A stretch of DNA of 64,000 nt from an uncultured Pseudoxanthomonas sp. Lineage in GTDB: Bacteria; Pseudomonadota; Gammaproteobacteria; Xanthomonadales; Xanthomonadaceae. A program made the position numbers and the translations under genes. The notes under the pieces were generated by a model. It was not told the origin of the DNA. It did not search any database and saw only the letters and a list, made by a program, of their open reading frames with translations. The DNA lies in contig CAMLGZ010000003.1 of the NCBI GenBank assembly GCA_946479745.1, positions 248,001-312,000 of the forward strand, written 5' to 3'. The first letter of the stretch is position 1. The number at the start of each line of letters is the position of its first letter. Positions 55,700-63,795 of the stretch are shown here, piece by piece.

Positions 55700-57048
55700 G
55701 CGGGGCTGCAAGCTGGGAGATTGGTGGCTGGGCCCGCAACTTTCAACATGCGACTGACCCTGATCCCGCTTTCGGTTGTCGCGGACAATCGATAGGTACC
55801 TGCGCCCAGGAACAGAACCGGCGTTTCGGCAGCATCGAATACGGCGATCCTGTCAGCCGGGACGGCGCTGTCGGGCTCGCTGACGTAGTGCGCGGATATT
55901 AAGCAAGGCAACCGATTGCGGCACTCTTTAAGGTCGATTGTCACTGGATGACGCCGGCCGCTCAAGGTAAGCCAACTAGAGGCGGAGGTTCTGCTGCTCT
56001 CCGGTTTCTGATAGACCGTGACATCCACGCGATCGGGATTGCCAGCCAGCATTCTCCCATCGCTGTTCACGACTACCGTTGCACCGGTCGTGGCTCGGCC
56101 CGGTGGTCCGCCGTCTTCGGTGTCGGGACAACTGCCTCCTAATCCGGCCACCTGATCGACTGAAAGGACACGGGCCGCAGTTCCAGCCCGCAAATATTCG
56201 GCCATCCAGCCTTCCGTTTTCCAGATATGGGAGTAGCCGGCGAGCACCACAATTTTCTGTCCGGGGTTACGCTTCGCAAGCGCTACAAGCACATTAGCCT
56301 GCCCTTGTTCTCGTTGCTGTTTGGAATCGGCGTCGCTCGGTTCATAGGCTACGAACTCAAATCCCAGCCGATGCGCTTCCCGAATGATTTCGCCATACAC
56401 CGGTTCTCGCAAATAGATGCCGAACCTGCCCTCATCCAATGGAAATCCGCGCTTCCCCAGCTGTCCATCGACGGGTCGAATGCCATAGTAGCTCTGTTCG
56501 TAGTCGTTTCCTTCACCGAAAAGCGCCTCGAGAGCGAGAAACCGATAACCTGAGGCTCTTAGTTGCGGCAGCAACTGGAACAAGAACGCGCGAGTCGCGA
56601 TTTTCGAATGCGATTCGTTGATCAGGAAGATATCTACTTTCTCAGCCAATTCATCTAACGCAGTCGCGGCGACTCTACTTTCGTATGCGCCTGCCGGGCA
56701 GCTTTCACGAATCCCATCTGGAAACGCTTCCGCATAATGAGATTCAGCATCAGAGTACCTACCGTACAACGTATCGGCCATGGAAAGAATCTGCGCTGCT
56801 TGCCTCTGCTCCGCTCCTGCCAGTTGCCCATAGATCTTCCGCAGCTCGGCATAGTCCGCCAACTGGTTTCCCTCTCCTTCCAGCACGCGAGCCCAGACAG
56901 GCAGGAATTTACCATTGAGCATGCTTGTTGTCGGTTTCTCACCGCGATCTTCACCTCTGCCAGGGGCAGCCAGCGAGATTGGCGCAACAGCAAGAACGGC
57001 CAGCATACATACGCAGGTGATGACCCCGGCACCATTACTTCTGCTCAT
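55648..57048 (-). CDS. Secreted ChaN/EreA-like (TIKI superfamily) protein in the graspetide cassette
   Basis: A 466-residue product with a signal peptide (VCMLAVLAVAPISLAAPG). Residues 140-180 contain INESHSK with Glu145 and His147, followed by RAFLFQLLPQLRASGYRFLALEAL; later KIVVLAGYSHIWK gives a further His. This pattern is that of the EreA/ChaN/TraB-type hydrolase superfamily. A C-terminal beta domain (TIDLKECRNRLPCLISAHY) follows. The start overlaps the TonB-like lipoprotein gene by 14 bases. The last 17 or so residues are read antisense to the deaminase 3' end, inside the direct repeat. No role in graspetide biology is known to me; hydrolysis, immunity or processing is possible. Confidence 0.72.
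   Translation of the reverse strand: MSRSNGAGVITCVCMLAVLAVAPISLAAPGRGEDRGEKPTTSMLNGKFLPVWARVLEGEGNQLADYAELRKIYGQLAGAEQRQAAQILSMADTLYGRYSDAESHYAEAFPDGIRESCPAGAYESRVAATALDELAEKVDIFLINESHSKIATRAFLFQLLPQLRASGYRFLALEALFGEGNDYEQSYYGIRPVDGQLGKRGFPLDEGRFGIYLREPVYGEIIREAHRLGFEFVAYEPSDADSKQQREQGQANVLVALAKRNPGQKIVVLAGYSHIWKTEGWMAEYLRAGTAARVLSVDQVAGLGGSCPDTEDGGPPGRATTGATVVVNSDGRMLAGNPDRVDVTVYQKPESSRTSASSWLTLSGRRHPVTIDLKECRNRLPCLISAHYVSEPDSAVPADRIAVFDAAETPVLFLGAGTYRLSATTESGIRVSRMLKVAGPATNLPACSPAHPSPISSFHTSGFAAM
55651..55703. repeat. Direct repeat, left copy (deaminase 3' end)
   Basis: A 53-base sequence shared with 59224-59276 with three mismatches. The central 36 bases (55664-55699) are identical and end at the deaminase TGA. 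It marks the left border of the inserted cassette. Confidence 0.92.
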
Positions 57049-57595
57049 CGCGGCGTACCTCTACTTTCCCATTTCTAGAGAAGAAGAACCGATAGTCACG
57101 GGAGAAAGGCAAAGGTTCAGTGCTCGAAATAACCCTGACCTTCGGCGCACCGAATACGGTTCCGTCAGGAACCACGTTTTCCCGATGTGCAAGCAACGGC
57201 GAGAACGCCCATTTCATGCATGCAGCAACCACGCTAGCTACAAATGGATCAGCTTCCCCGCGCTTGTCGCCGTTCAAATCCCTGACATCGTAGACTTGCC
57301 CTCTCGTATCGACCAATAGCTTTACAGTGACTACTGTATCGCTTGCTATCGTTGAATCGATACGCGGGTATGAAGGATTGAGGTTTCCATCCGATTCTTT
57401 GGGGAGGGTATAGAACACACCATCCTCCCGCGTGTAGACATTGCTATCCCGCGGCAAAATTATCTCGCGGGACACTGACGTTTGCGGCTGACGATGAGCA
57501 TGCTGCTCGTCACCGACCTGCAAAGGTGAGGTTTTACAGCCTGTAAGGAGCGTCGCGCTGACTAGATAAATACCGGATAGCACCTTTGGCTTCAT
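57035..57595 (-). CDS. Lipoprotein with TonB C-terminal-like domain
   Basis: A 186-residue lipoprotein (MKPKVLSGIYLVSATLLTGC, Cys20). The part VTVKLLVDTRGQVYDVRDLNGD with VVAACMKWAFSPLLAHRENV resembles the energy-transducer TonB C-terminal fold, but the protein has no TonB membrane helix or proline spacer. The ATG at 57595 was chosen over the longer frame because of the clear lipobox. It lies 34 bases after the ATP-grasp stop and overlaps the ChaN-like gene. An envelope sensor or immunity role for the peptide product is speculative. Confidence 0.7.
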   Translation of the reverse strand: MKPKVLSGIYLVSATLLTGCKTSPLQVGDEQHAHRQPQTSVSREIILPRDSNVYTREDGVFYTLPKESDGNLNPSYPRIDSTIASDTVVTVKLLVDTRGQVYDVRDLNGDKRGEADPFVASVVAACMKWAFSPLLAHRENVVPDGTVFGAPKVRVISSTEPLPFSRDYRFFFSRNGKVEVRRDEQK

Positions 57596-57629
57596 AATTG
57601 CGGCCACAGCTTCGGAAATACTTTCCTTG

Positions 57630-58640
57630 TTAAGCACGAAGTCCCAATCCATCGGTCTTGCATACGCTACCGCCAGAACTCATACGCCTTAGAAAGGCAT
57701 TCGCAAATGAACGTGCTATGGCGCCTTCAACAATATCGTCCAACCATCCCCATGCGCCGTCCTGATTGCACTCCAGAAACCAGAATTTTCCAGTCCGATC
57801 AACGATTAAATCTAAGCTGCCGAACGTCAATCCCATCGTCTCCATGAATCGAGCGATCTTGTGTGACATATCGTCATTCATATCGAAACGAGTGAACTGC
57901 ACCGCGTCCATGGCCTTCCGCCAATCCACCTCAGTTGCTCGGTAACCCTGAGATTCAATTTTGAAGGACCAAATTTCCCCATCTATATAAACCACGCGAA
58001 GCTCGTAGTCTTTAACTATTTCCTTTTGGAAGAAGTGTGGGCAGTATCCAACTTCGTGATCATCTGCGTTTAGAAGATCGGATGGGTCCACCCTCATTGT
58101 CATGATATTAAAAGGAATGTACTCACCTTCCGAAGCGGTCTGCACTTTTGCCCCAGAGACCGACTTGAGAATTAGCGATCCTTGCGAGGCTTGGAATGCC
58201 AGGGAGTCCGCCTTGTCATTGGTAACCAACGTGGGAGGAGTAAGCATCCCAACTTGCGACGCTATCGATTGCTGGAAAGGCTTTATGAGGCAAGCTCTCG
58301 ATGCTAATGAGTTGAAAGCATTGCCCGCTGCAAAACCACAAACAAGAGTGTAGAAGGATCGCCATTCTTGCGCGGCGTACCCACTATGTTCTTCATCGCC
58401 TCTGATGTAGAAGTCTGTGCCCGGAATCAGCTTTCTTCTGTCCCACACGATGTAGTTTGATAAAACAACATCATTTACGCGAAATGTTCGACCCCCTTTA
58501 GCATCGATCTGCATTGAGAATTTCGTACCATTATTGTAGTCAAGAACGACAACTTCTGCGCCTTCTATCGTCGACAAGTAAGCCGCAACACGTTCAACAT
58601 GCGGATCATCGTTCGTACCAAGAATCACCAAGGAATACAT
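57630..58640 (-). CDS. Graspetide-forming ATP-grasp ligase (MvdC/MvdD type)
   Basis: A 336-residue ATP-grasp enzyme that should join side chains of Thr/Ser or Lys to Asp/Glu of a peptide as esters or amides. The family features are in order: an N-terminal domain with LVILGTNDDPHVERVAAYL, RACLIKPFQQSIASQVGMLTP, LVTND at 138-142, LILKSVSGAK, FFQKEIVKDYELRVVYIDGE, and the metal site LIVDRTGKFWFLECNQDGAW with Glu290 and Asn292, ending WLDDIV. These match the microviridin and other graspetide ligases. A strong AAGGAGG ribosome site precedes the ATG. It follows the 60-residue precursor gene by 57 bases. Confidence 0.9.
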   Translation of the reverse strand: MYSLVILGTNDDPHVERVAAYLSTIEGAEVVVLDYNNGTKFSMQIDAKGGRTFRVNDVVLSNYIVWDRRKLIPGTDFYIRGDEEHSGYAAQEWRSFYTLVCGFAAGNAFNSLASRACLIKPFQQSIASQVGMLTPPTLVTNDKADSLAFQASQGSLILKSVSGAKVQTASEGEYIPFNIMTMRVDPSDLLNADDHEVGYCPHFFQKEIVKDYELRVVYIDGEIWSFKIESQGYRATEVDWRKAMDAVQFTRFDMNDDMSHKIARFMETMGLTFGSLDLIVDRTGKFWFLECNQDGAWGWLDDIVEGAIARSFANAFLRRMSSGGSVCKTDGLGLRA

Positions 58641-58697
58641 CTTAGAACCTCCTTATTCAAATGAAGGGGAGGCGTTGCCGCCCCCCCCCTCGTACAA

Positions 58698-58880
58698 TTA
58701 ACCTTCGTCCGCTCCGTCGTCTTTGGATCCGCGCGGCGTAACCGTCGTTGTGCTGAGTTTCGTGGTCGGAACGTAATCCGAGTTTTCAGCTCCACCGGCA
58801 ATATGTTTCAGCTCAGAGTCGCGCAACTCTCGAATAGAGGCGCGATCTTTGTCATGTTGTTTCAGTACGAATGGCTTCAT
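58698..58880 (-). CDS. Graspetide-like RiPP precursor peptide
   Basis: A 60-residue peptide. The leader (residues 1-30) contains DRASIRELRDSELKHIAGG, with a double glycine at 29-30. The probable core (residues 31-60) carries a Thr/Ser-rich half, TTKLSTTTVTPRGS, followed by an acidic half, KDDGADEG. That gives eight hydroxyl donors (seven Thr/Ser in the TTK...VT run plus Ser52) and Asp54, Asp55, Asp58 and Glu59 as acceptors, the layout expected of a substrate for omega-ester forming ATP-grasp ligases. The ribosome site is AAGGAAATAGTT. The ligase gene is directly downstream. The crosslink pattern and bioactivity are unknown. Confidence 0.85.
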   Translation of the reverse strand: MKPFVLKQHDKDRASIRELRDSELKHIAGGAENSDYVPTTKLSTTTVTPRGSKDDGADEG

Positions 58881-58939
58881 AACTATTTCCTTATGTGAGA
58901 TGACATCTGTTCACTGGCTTCCATTAGCCAGCAATCTGA

Positions 58940-58968
58940 TTGTTACGTCACCAAAAAAAAGGCGTCAA
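58940..58968 (-). promoter_or_regulatory. Probable promoter of the graspetide operon
   Basis: On the minus strand TTGACG (58963-58968) and TAACAA (58940-58945) are 17 bases apart, and the spacer contains a T8 run. The predicted start would give a leader of about 50 bases before the precursor ATG at 58880. A perfect palindrome GATTGCAATC lies just upstream at 58977-58986 and could be an operator. Confidence 0.5.
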
Positions 58969-59223
58969 TATCATTAGATTGCAATCAGCATTATTTTCCA
59001 AGCTGGATGATTTGTTACTTTACTAACTGTTAGACGATGCACAGATTCAGCACTAATCCGTGTATGGAATGTCACGTTTATTCGCATTCAATAACCCACT
59101 CACCAGAAACAGTGGCCTGCTTTTGTGTGCCTTCTCATAGCGGTTATGCAGCAGTTCAATGTTCCGCACTGTGGTAATGCGGTGAATCTGTCATCTTTGG
59201 CGGCAGCGCCATCTGGGAGGCTC
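58969..59223. other. AT-rich upstream part of the cassette, no gene seen
   Basis: With the promoter and leader this completes a stretch of about 400 bases without a gene between the precursor and the DUF2269 locus. It holds the GATTGCAATC palindrome and otherwise no recognisable feature. The short frames crossing it have no ribosome site and no homology that I can see. It ends at the right-hand direct repeat. Confidence 0.5.
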
Positions 59224-59276
59224 CATCGCCGCCAACCCGGAAGTGTGGAACGAGGATATCGGCGAGGGGTGAACGG
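59224..59276. repeat. Direct repeat, right copy (orphan deaminase 3' end)
   Basis: Matches 55651-55703 with three mismatches; 59237-59272 is identical to 55664-55699. Here the sequence is detached from any deaminase body and lies 3 bases before the DUF2269 stop codon. It is the right border of the cassette. Confidence 0.92.
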
Positions 59277-59278
59277 CG

Positions 59279-59743
59279 TCAGGCCGGCTTCATCACCATC
59301 AGCCAGAAGATGGCGATCACACTGATAAAAGCCGGCCAGCCCAGCCAGAACCACCAGCGCATGGTGGTGTAGTAAGCAGTCGGCAATGGTTCGTCGCGTG
59401 CGCACGCCTGCATGGCCAGGTTACGCGCACGGATCTGCAACCACAGCACCGGCAGCCAGCAACAGCCGACCAGCACGAACAGGATCAGCGCGATCTTGAC
59501 TCAATAGTGGGTCAGCGGTATTCCCATGATGCGGGTCAGCCAGAGGCCGGTCAGCAATTGCACTATCACCGCCGGTGCGGTGAAGCAGGCATCGGCAATC
59601 ACCACCGTGCGCGCAGTCGCCGCAATCACTTTCGCATCGCCGCGCAAGTGCGCCACCCACATGAAGAAGGCGATTCCCAGTCCCGTGCCCATCAACAGTG
59701 TCGACGACAGGATGTGGATCCATTTCACCCAAAGATAGAGCAC
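59279..59743 (-). pseudogene. DUF2269 membrane protein interrupted by an in-frame TGA
   Basis: The GTG at 59743, with GAGGAGG upstream, begins VLYLWVKWIHILSSTLLMGTG, typical of DUF2269 integral membrane proteins. The frame reaches GIPLTHY and then a TGA at 59501-59503. Without a shift the same frame continues VKIALILFVLVGCCWLPVLWLQ and ends YWFWLGWPAF-like segments with a normal stop at 59279. A TGG to TGA change would explain it, and a Trp fits the place. The full product would be 154 residues with four membrane segments. It is probably inactivated. It overlaps the SDR-DoxX gene region closely. Confidence 0.8.
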
Positions 59744-59745
59744 GC

Positions 59746-61107
59746 TCACCTCCTCTCCGAAAGCACCCATAACACGGCAAGCGCCGGCAGAATGACCAGG
59801 TTTTTCGCCAACCCGCCCAATGGGTCCAGCCACAGCGCCGGCAATGCAATACCGAACACCAAGGTATAAACCAGCACAAGCGCCATCGTCGATGCGATCG
59901 CTGAGCGCAACCTAAAACCAAGCAGCAACCACAATCCGAGAATAAGGTCCAGGGTAGCCGCAGAACGTGCGATGGCCACTGGCTCCATCGCGCTAAGCAT
60001 CGAACCGGAGGTCAATTTCTCGATCTCGGCCGCGGGAGTTGTCCAACCGACCCATGCCGAAATCAGGCAGAGCAAGGCGACGCTCAGGCGCAGCGCGGGC
60101 GCGAGGAAGTAAAGCTGGGCCTGCCATCGATCCTGGACCTGGCTGGGCGCCGAGGCCAGCACTTCCTGCAAGGATCGCGGAGCGATTCCAAAGTCCTGAC
60201 GCAGACGCGCGGTTGCGTCACTGGCGGTGATGTTCCCGCGCCTGAGCATGCGCCACATGGTTTCGCCTACCGGTCCGCTGCCGATGGTTTCCCAGAAACG
60301 CACCAGCAGCGACACGCAACCGACAGGAGTGAAGAAGGCACGATTGCCGGGGATGCGCAGCCATTCGCGCCAGGCGCGCTGGTATTCGCGCAGGGTCATG
60401 CGCTCGGGGCCACCGACCTCGTAGATGCCCGAAGCCTCCGACTCCAACGCACGCGCGGCGAGATCGGCCAAGTCTTGAACCGCGACAGGCTGGATCAACC
60501 AGCGACCGTCGCCCGGCAACAACAACGCGCCGGGAAACGCCGCGAGGGCACGCAACAATGAGGTTCCACCATACGAACCCGAAATGGCGTACACGACCGA
60601 AGGTCTCAGTATCACGCTGCGTAGCGGAAACTCCAGCAAAGCCTTGTCGAAACGATGCTTCGAAGCGACAAATTCGCCATCCTCCTGCAATCCCAATGCA
60701 GATATCTGCACGAAGCACTGCACGCCCTTGGCGACGCATGCGCTTGCCAGTGCGAGCGGCGCGACATAGTGAACGTCTTCGTAGCGCTGGCCACGCTCCT
60801 CGCGCAGGATGCCGGCGACATTGACCACGGCATCGACGCCTTCCAGCAAGGGCAACCAGCTTTCCGTCGAACGCAATTCCTGAAGATCGCATTCGCGTTC
60901 GTCAGCCATAAGCACGCGCCCTTTTGCGCGCACGCCGCGCAACACCCGCCACCCGTGTTCGCGCAAAGCCGGAACAATGTATCCGCCCAGGAATCCTGCT
61001 GCGCCGACTACCAGTACGGTTCTGCTCCCTGGCTCTTTGCTGTTCCTCTCGATGGCCGGTCTCCCCTGTCCTCCTACAAGGCTAGCAGACACCCCCGTCG
61101 GTGGCAT
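59746..61107 (-). CDS. NAD(P)-binding SDR fused to a DoxX-like membrane domain
   Basis: A 453-residue protein. The N-terminal 280 residues are an atypical SDR/NDUFA9-like domain: VLVVGAAGFLGGYIVPAL, DAVVNVAGIL, FVQISALGL and VILRPSVVYA. The last 130 residues hold four hydrophobic segments (LRLSVALLCLISAWVGW, LDLILGLWLLLGFRLRSAIA, TMALVLVYTLVFGIALPALWL) of DoxX-like type. Such fusions are common in proteobacteria next to a DUF2269 gene, as here. Function is unknown. The start is uncertain; the ATG at 61107 avoids overlap with the divergent osmC gene. Confidence 0.82.
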   Translation of the reverse strand: MPPTGVSASLVGGQGRPAIERNSKEPGSRTVLVVGAAGFLGGYIVPALREHGWRVLRGVRAKGRVLMADERECDLQELRSTESWLPLLEGVDAVVNVAGILREERGQRYEDVHYVAPLALASACVAKGVQCFVQISALGLQEDGEFVASKHRFDKALLEFPLRSVILRPSVVYAISGSYGGTSLLRALAAFPGALLLPGDGRWLIQPVAVQDLADLAARALESEASGIYEVGGPERMTLREYQRAWREWLRIPGNRAFFTPVGCVSLLVRFWETIGSGPVGETMWRMLRRGNITASDATARLRQDFGIAPRSLQEVLASAPSQVQDRWQAQLYFLAPALRLSVALLCLISAWVGWTTPAAEIEKLTSGSMLSAMEPVAIARSAATLDLILGLWLLLGFRLRSAIASTMALVLVYTLVFGIALPALWLDPLGGLAKNLVILPALAVLWVLSERR

Positions 61108-61153
61108 TGGTATATCGTTGGCCCTCTCTCCCGCCCAGTCTACGAGCCGTGCC

Positions 61154-61603
61154 ATGTCCGAGCATAAAACCAACATTCAGTGGAATCGCGATGGCAAGCC
61201 CTTCACGCCCGAAGGCTACAGCCGCGATCACGAATGGAATTTCGAGCGCGGTCAGCGCTTGACCGGTTCCGCTGCGCCGGCTTACCTGGGCAGCGCGCAA
61301 GGCGTGGACCCGGAGGAAGCGCTGGTGGTGGCGTTGTCGTCGTGCCACATGCTGACCTTGCTGGCCATCGCCGCAAAGAAAGGCTGGGTGATCGACAGTT
61401 ACGCCGATGAGGCCGTGGGCACGCTGGGGAAGAACGAGGCCGGCAGGATCGCCCTGACCCAGGTCGCCCTGCGACCGAAGATCGTGTTCGCGGAAGGCAG
61501 CGCGCCGGATGCCGAGGGACTGCAACGCCTGCACCATTCGGCGCATGAGCATTGCTTCATCGCCAATTCGGTGAAGACCGAGGTCACCATAGAACCGCAA
61601 TGA
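61154..61603 (+). CDS. OsmC family peroxiredoxin-like protein
   Basis: A 149-residue protein of the OsmC/Ohr fold. The two redox Cys are Cys64 in LSSCHMLTLL and Cys134 in HEHCFIANS. The segments AYLGSAQGVDPEEALVVAL and NEAGRIALTQVALRPKI are also typical of the YhfA/OsmC branch. It should reduce organic hydroperoxides, probably with lipoylated partners. It diverges from the SDR-DoxX gene and ends in a REP pair. Confidence 0.88.
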   Translation: MSEHKTNIQWNRDGKPFTPEGYSRDHEWNFERGQRLTGSAAPAYLGSAQGVDPEEALVVALSSCHMLTLLAIAAKKGWVIDSYADEAVGTLGKNEAGRIALTQVALRPKIVFAEGSAPDAEGLQRLHHSAHEHCFIANSVKTEVTIEPQ

Positions 61604-61609
61604 CCGAAC

Positions 61610-61686
61610 GTAGGAGCGCCCCATGGGCGCGAGCTCTTCATCTTCATGCCGGGCACCAAAAGCTCGCGCCCATGGGGCGCTCCTAC
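61610..61686. repeat. GTAG-type REP pair between osmC and hslU
   Basis: GTAGGAGCGCCCCATGGGCG and CGCCCATGGGGCGCTCCTAC are inverted around a 35-base loop. It separates the two convergent genes and may act as a bidirectional terminator or mRNA end. Confidence 0.85.
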
Positions 61687-61694
61687 GGGAATGA

Positions 61695-63059
61695 TTACAG
61701 GATATAGCGGCTCAGGTCCGGATCCTGCACCAGTTCGCCCAGGTGCGTGTCGACATAAGCCTTGTCGATACTGACCTTCTGCCCATCACGGTCGGGAGCC
61801 TCGTAGCTCAGGGTATCGAGCAGCCGTTCCAGCACCGTGTGCAGACGACGAGCGCCGATGTTTTCCTGGCGCTCGTTGACTTGCGCTGCGATCTCCGCAA
61901 GGCGGTCGACGGCATCGACGGTGAATTCCACCGTCACGCCCTCGGTCTTCAAAAGCGCCTCGTACTGGCGGGTCAGCGCGGCCTTGGGCTCGGTGAGGAT
62001 GCGTACGAAATCGTCCTTGGACAACGCCGAAAGCTCCACGCGGATGGGGAAACGGCCCTGCAGTTCCGGGATCAGATCGCTGGGCTTGGCCAGATGGAAC
62101 GCGCCCGAGGCGATGAACAGGATGTGGTCGGTCTTCACCGTGCCGTACTTGGTGCTGACGTTGGAGCCTTCCACCAGCGGCAACAGGTCGCGCTGCACGC
62201 CTTCGCGGCTGACGTCGCCGCCGCTCATGTTGCCGCCGCGCTTGGCGACTTTATCGATCTCGTCGATGAACACGATGCCGTTCTGTTCGCAGGCTTCGAT
62301 GGCGGCGGCGCGGATGTCGTCTTCGTTGACCAGCTTGGCCGCTTCTTCTTCCACCAGCTGCGGGCGCGCGGCCTTGATGGTCAGCGTGCGCGTGTGCGAT
62401 TTGGAAGGCCCCATGCTGGAGAACATCTGCCGCAGCTGCTGGCCCATTTCCTCCATGCCCGGCGGGGTCATGATGTCCATGCTGACGTTGGCGGAGAGTT
62501 CGAGTTCTATCTCGCGATCGTCCAGCTCGCCGGCGCGCAGCATCTTGCGGAACTTGGTGCGGGTATCGCCGTCGTGCGCCGAGGGCTCGTTGCGGGCGGC
62601 TTCGGCATCGAAACCGATGCCGGCACTGCGCCGCGGCAACAGCGCGTCCAGGATACGGTCTTCGGCACGTTCTTCGGCCTGTATGCGCACGCGCACCTTG
62701 GCCTGTTCGCGGTACATCTTGACCGCGGTATCGGCCAGATCGCGCACGATCTGTTCCACGTCCTTGCCTACGTAGCCGACCTCGGTGAAACGCGTGGCTT
62801 CCACCTTCACGAACGGCGCATTGGCCAGCGTGGCCAGGCGGCGCGCTATCTCGGTCTTGCCTACGCCGGTGGGGCCGATCATCAGGATGTTTTTCGGCAT
62901 CACTTCGTCGCGCAGATCAGGCTGCAGCTGCATGCGCCGCCAGCGGTTGCGCAAGGCGATGGCCACGGCGCGTTTGGCACCGTGCTGGCCGACGATGTGG
63001 CGGTCGAGTTCCTGCACGATTTCACGCGGGGTCATGGTGGAATTGTTGTCGGCTTTCAT
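61695..63059 (-). CDS. hslU: ATP-dependent protease ATPase subunit HslU
   Basis: A 454-residue AAA+ unfoldase that feeds HslV. Walker A is GPTGVGKT at 62-69 and Walker [16 protein letters not shown]. The intermediate domain lies at about 110-240. The sensor/arginine-finger region [15 protein letters not shown] and the terminal LSRYIL (which inserts into HslV) are present. The ATG at 63059 matches the family start. A REP pair lies in the short hslV-hslU gap. Confidence 0.96.
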   Translation of the reverse strand: MKADNNSTMTPREIVQELDRHIVGQHGAKRAVAIALRNRWRRMQLQPDLRDEVMPKNILMIGPTGVGKTEIARRLATLANAPFVKVEATRFTEVGYVGKDVEQIVRDLADTAVKMYREQAKVRVRIQAEERAEDRILDALLPRRSAGIGFDAEAARNEPSAHDGDTRTKFRKMLRAGELDDREIELELSANVSMDIMTPPGMEEMGQQLRQMFSSMGPSKSHTRTLTIKAARPQLVEEEAAKLVNEDDIRAAAIEACEQNGIVFIDEIDKVAKRGGNMSGGDVSREGVQRDLLPLVEGSNVSTKYGTVKTDHILFIASGAFHLAKPSDLIPELQGRFPIRVELSALSKDDFVRILTEPKAALTRQYEALLKTEGVTVEFTVDAVDRLAEIAAQVNERQENIGARRLHTVLERLLDTLSYEAPDRDGQKVSIDKAYVDTHLGELVQDPDLSRYIL

Positions 63060-63087
63060 CGATTGCGTACCAGAAGGTTGTGCTTGG

Positions 63088-63161
63088 TAGGAGCGTCCCA
63101 TGGGCGCGAGCTCTTGCGCGGAATCGGCGATAGAAGCTCGCGCCCATGGGGCGCTCCTACG
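63088..63161. repeat. GTAG-type REP pair within the hslVU operon
   Basis: GTAGGAGCGTCCCATGGGCG and CGCCCATGGGGCGCTCCTAC are inverted around a 34-base loop. It fills the gap between hslV and hslU, so it is transcribed in the operon and may stabilise the hslV end of the message. Confidence 0.85.
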
Positions 63162-63167
63162 GGAAGG

Positions 63168-63719
63168 TCAGAGTTCTTCTACAACCACGTTGCGGTTGGT
63201 GTAGATACAGATGTCGCCGGCGATGTTCAGCGACTCCACCGCTATGGATTTGGCGTCCATTTCGGTATGCGCCATCAAGGCGCGCGCAGCCGACAGGGCG
63301 TAGGAGCCGCCGGAACCGATGGCGATGATGCCGTCTTCCGGCTCGATCACATCGCCGGTGCCGCTGATGATCAGCGAAGTGTCCTTGTCGGCCACCGCCA
63401 GCAGCGCCTCAAGCTTGCCCAGGCGGCGTTCGGTGCGCCAGTCCTTGGCCAGTTCGACCGCGGCGCGCTGCAGCTGGCCGTGTTTTTCCAACTTGGCTTC
63501 GAATAGTTCGAACAGGGTGAAGGCATCGGCCGCCGCGCCGGCGAAGCCTGCCAGTACCTGACCGTCGCGGCCCAGCCTGCGCACCTTGCGGGCGTTGCCT
63601 TTCATCACGGTGTTGCCCAGCGTGACCTGGCCGTCGCCCGCCACGGCAACGTGGCCATTGCGCCGCACCGACAGGATGGTGGTGGCGTGGAAAACATTGG
63701 GATTCTGACTGGGGTCCAT
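63168..63719 (-). CDS. hslV: ATP-dependent protease peptidase subunit HslV
   Basis: A 183-residue threonine protease. Thr13 in [10 protein letters not shown] becomes the N-terminal nucleophile after propeptide removal. [42 protein letters not shown] and [17 protein letters not shown] are the HslV signatures. The ATG at 63719 gives the normal length. Confidence 0.96.
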   Translation of the reverse strand: MDPSQNPNVFHATTILSVRRNGHVAVAGDGQVTLGNTVMKGNARKVRRLGRDGQVLAGFAGAAADAFTLFELFEAKLEKHGQLQRAAVELAKDWRTERRLGKLEALLAVADKDTSLIISGTGDVIEPEDGIIAIGSGGSYALSAARALMAHTEMDAKSIAVESLNIAGDICIYTNRNVVVEEL

Positions 63720-63795
63720 GCGGCCTCCGTGGTGGTAACTAGGAGGTGGGGACGGCCGGGGCGGGTTCAAGCGTGACTAATGGCAGAGAGTCGCC

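Larger units (their letters stand above)
55700..59223. mobile_element. Inserted graspetide cassette between direct repeats
   Basis: About 3.5 kb lies between two copies of a 53-base sequence from the deaminase 3' end. It is AT-richer than the flanks, especially 57000-59220, and carries four minus-strand genes. No integrase or transposase is inside. The repeats look like attachment sites of an element that inserts at a gene end and restores it. The unoccupied order would be deaminase then DUF2269, convergent. The insertion model is inference from the repeats and composition. Confidence 0.7.

Noticed and set aside
58698..58880. Class II double-glycine bacteriocin
   Set aside because: The leader ends in GG, but there is no C39 peptidase or exporter nearby, the core is short and acidic, and an ATP-grasp graspetide ligase follows directly.
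59100..59405. 101-codon minus-strand frame over the right repeat
   Set aside because: It overlaps the DUF2269 remnant in another frame and is just the antisense of the repeat and its AT-rich flank.
59501..59503. TGA as a selenocysteine codon in DUF2269
   Set aside because: No SECIS-like hairpin follows, and the site is expected to be Trp in a membrane helix region; a nonsense change is simpler.
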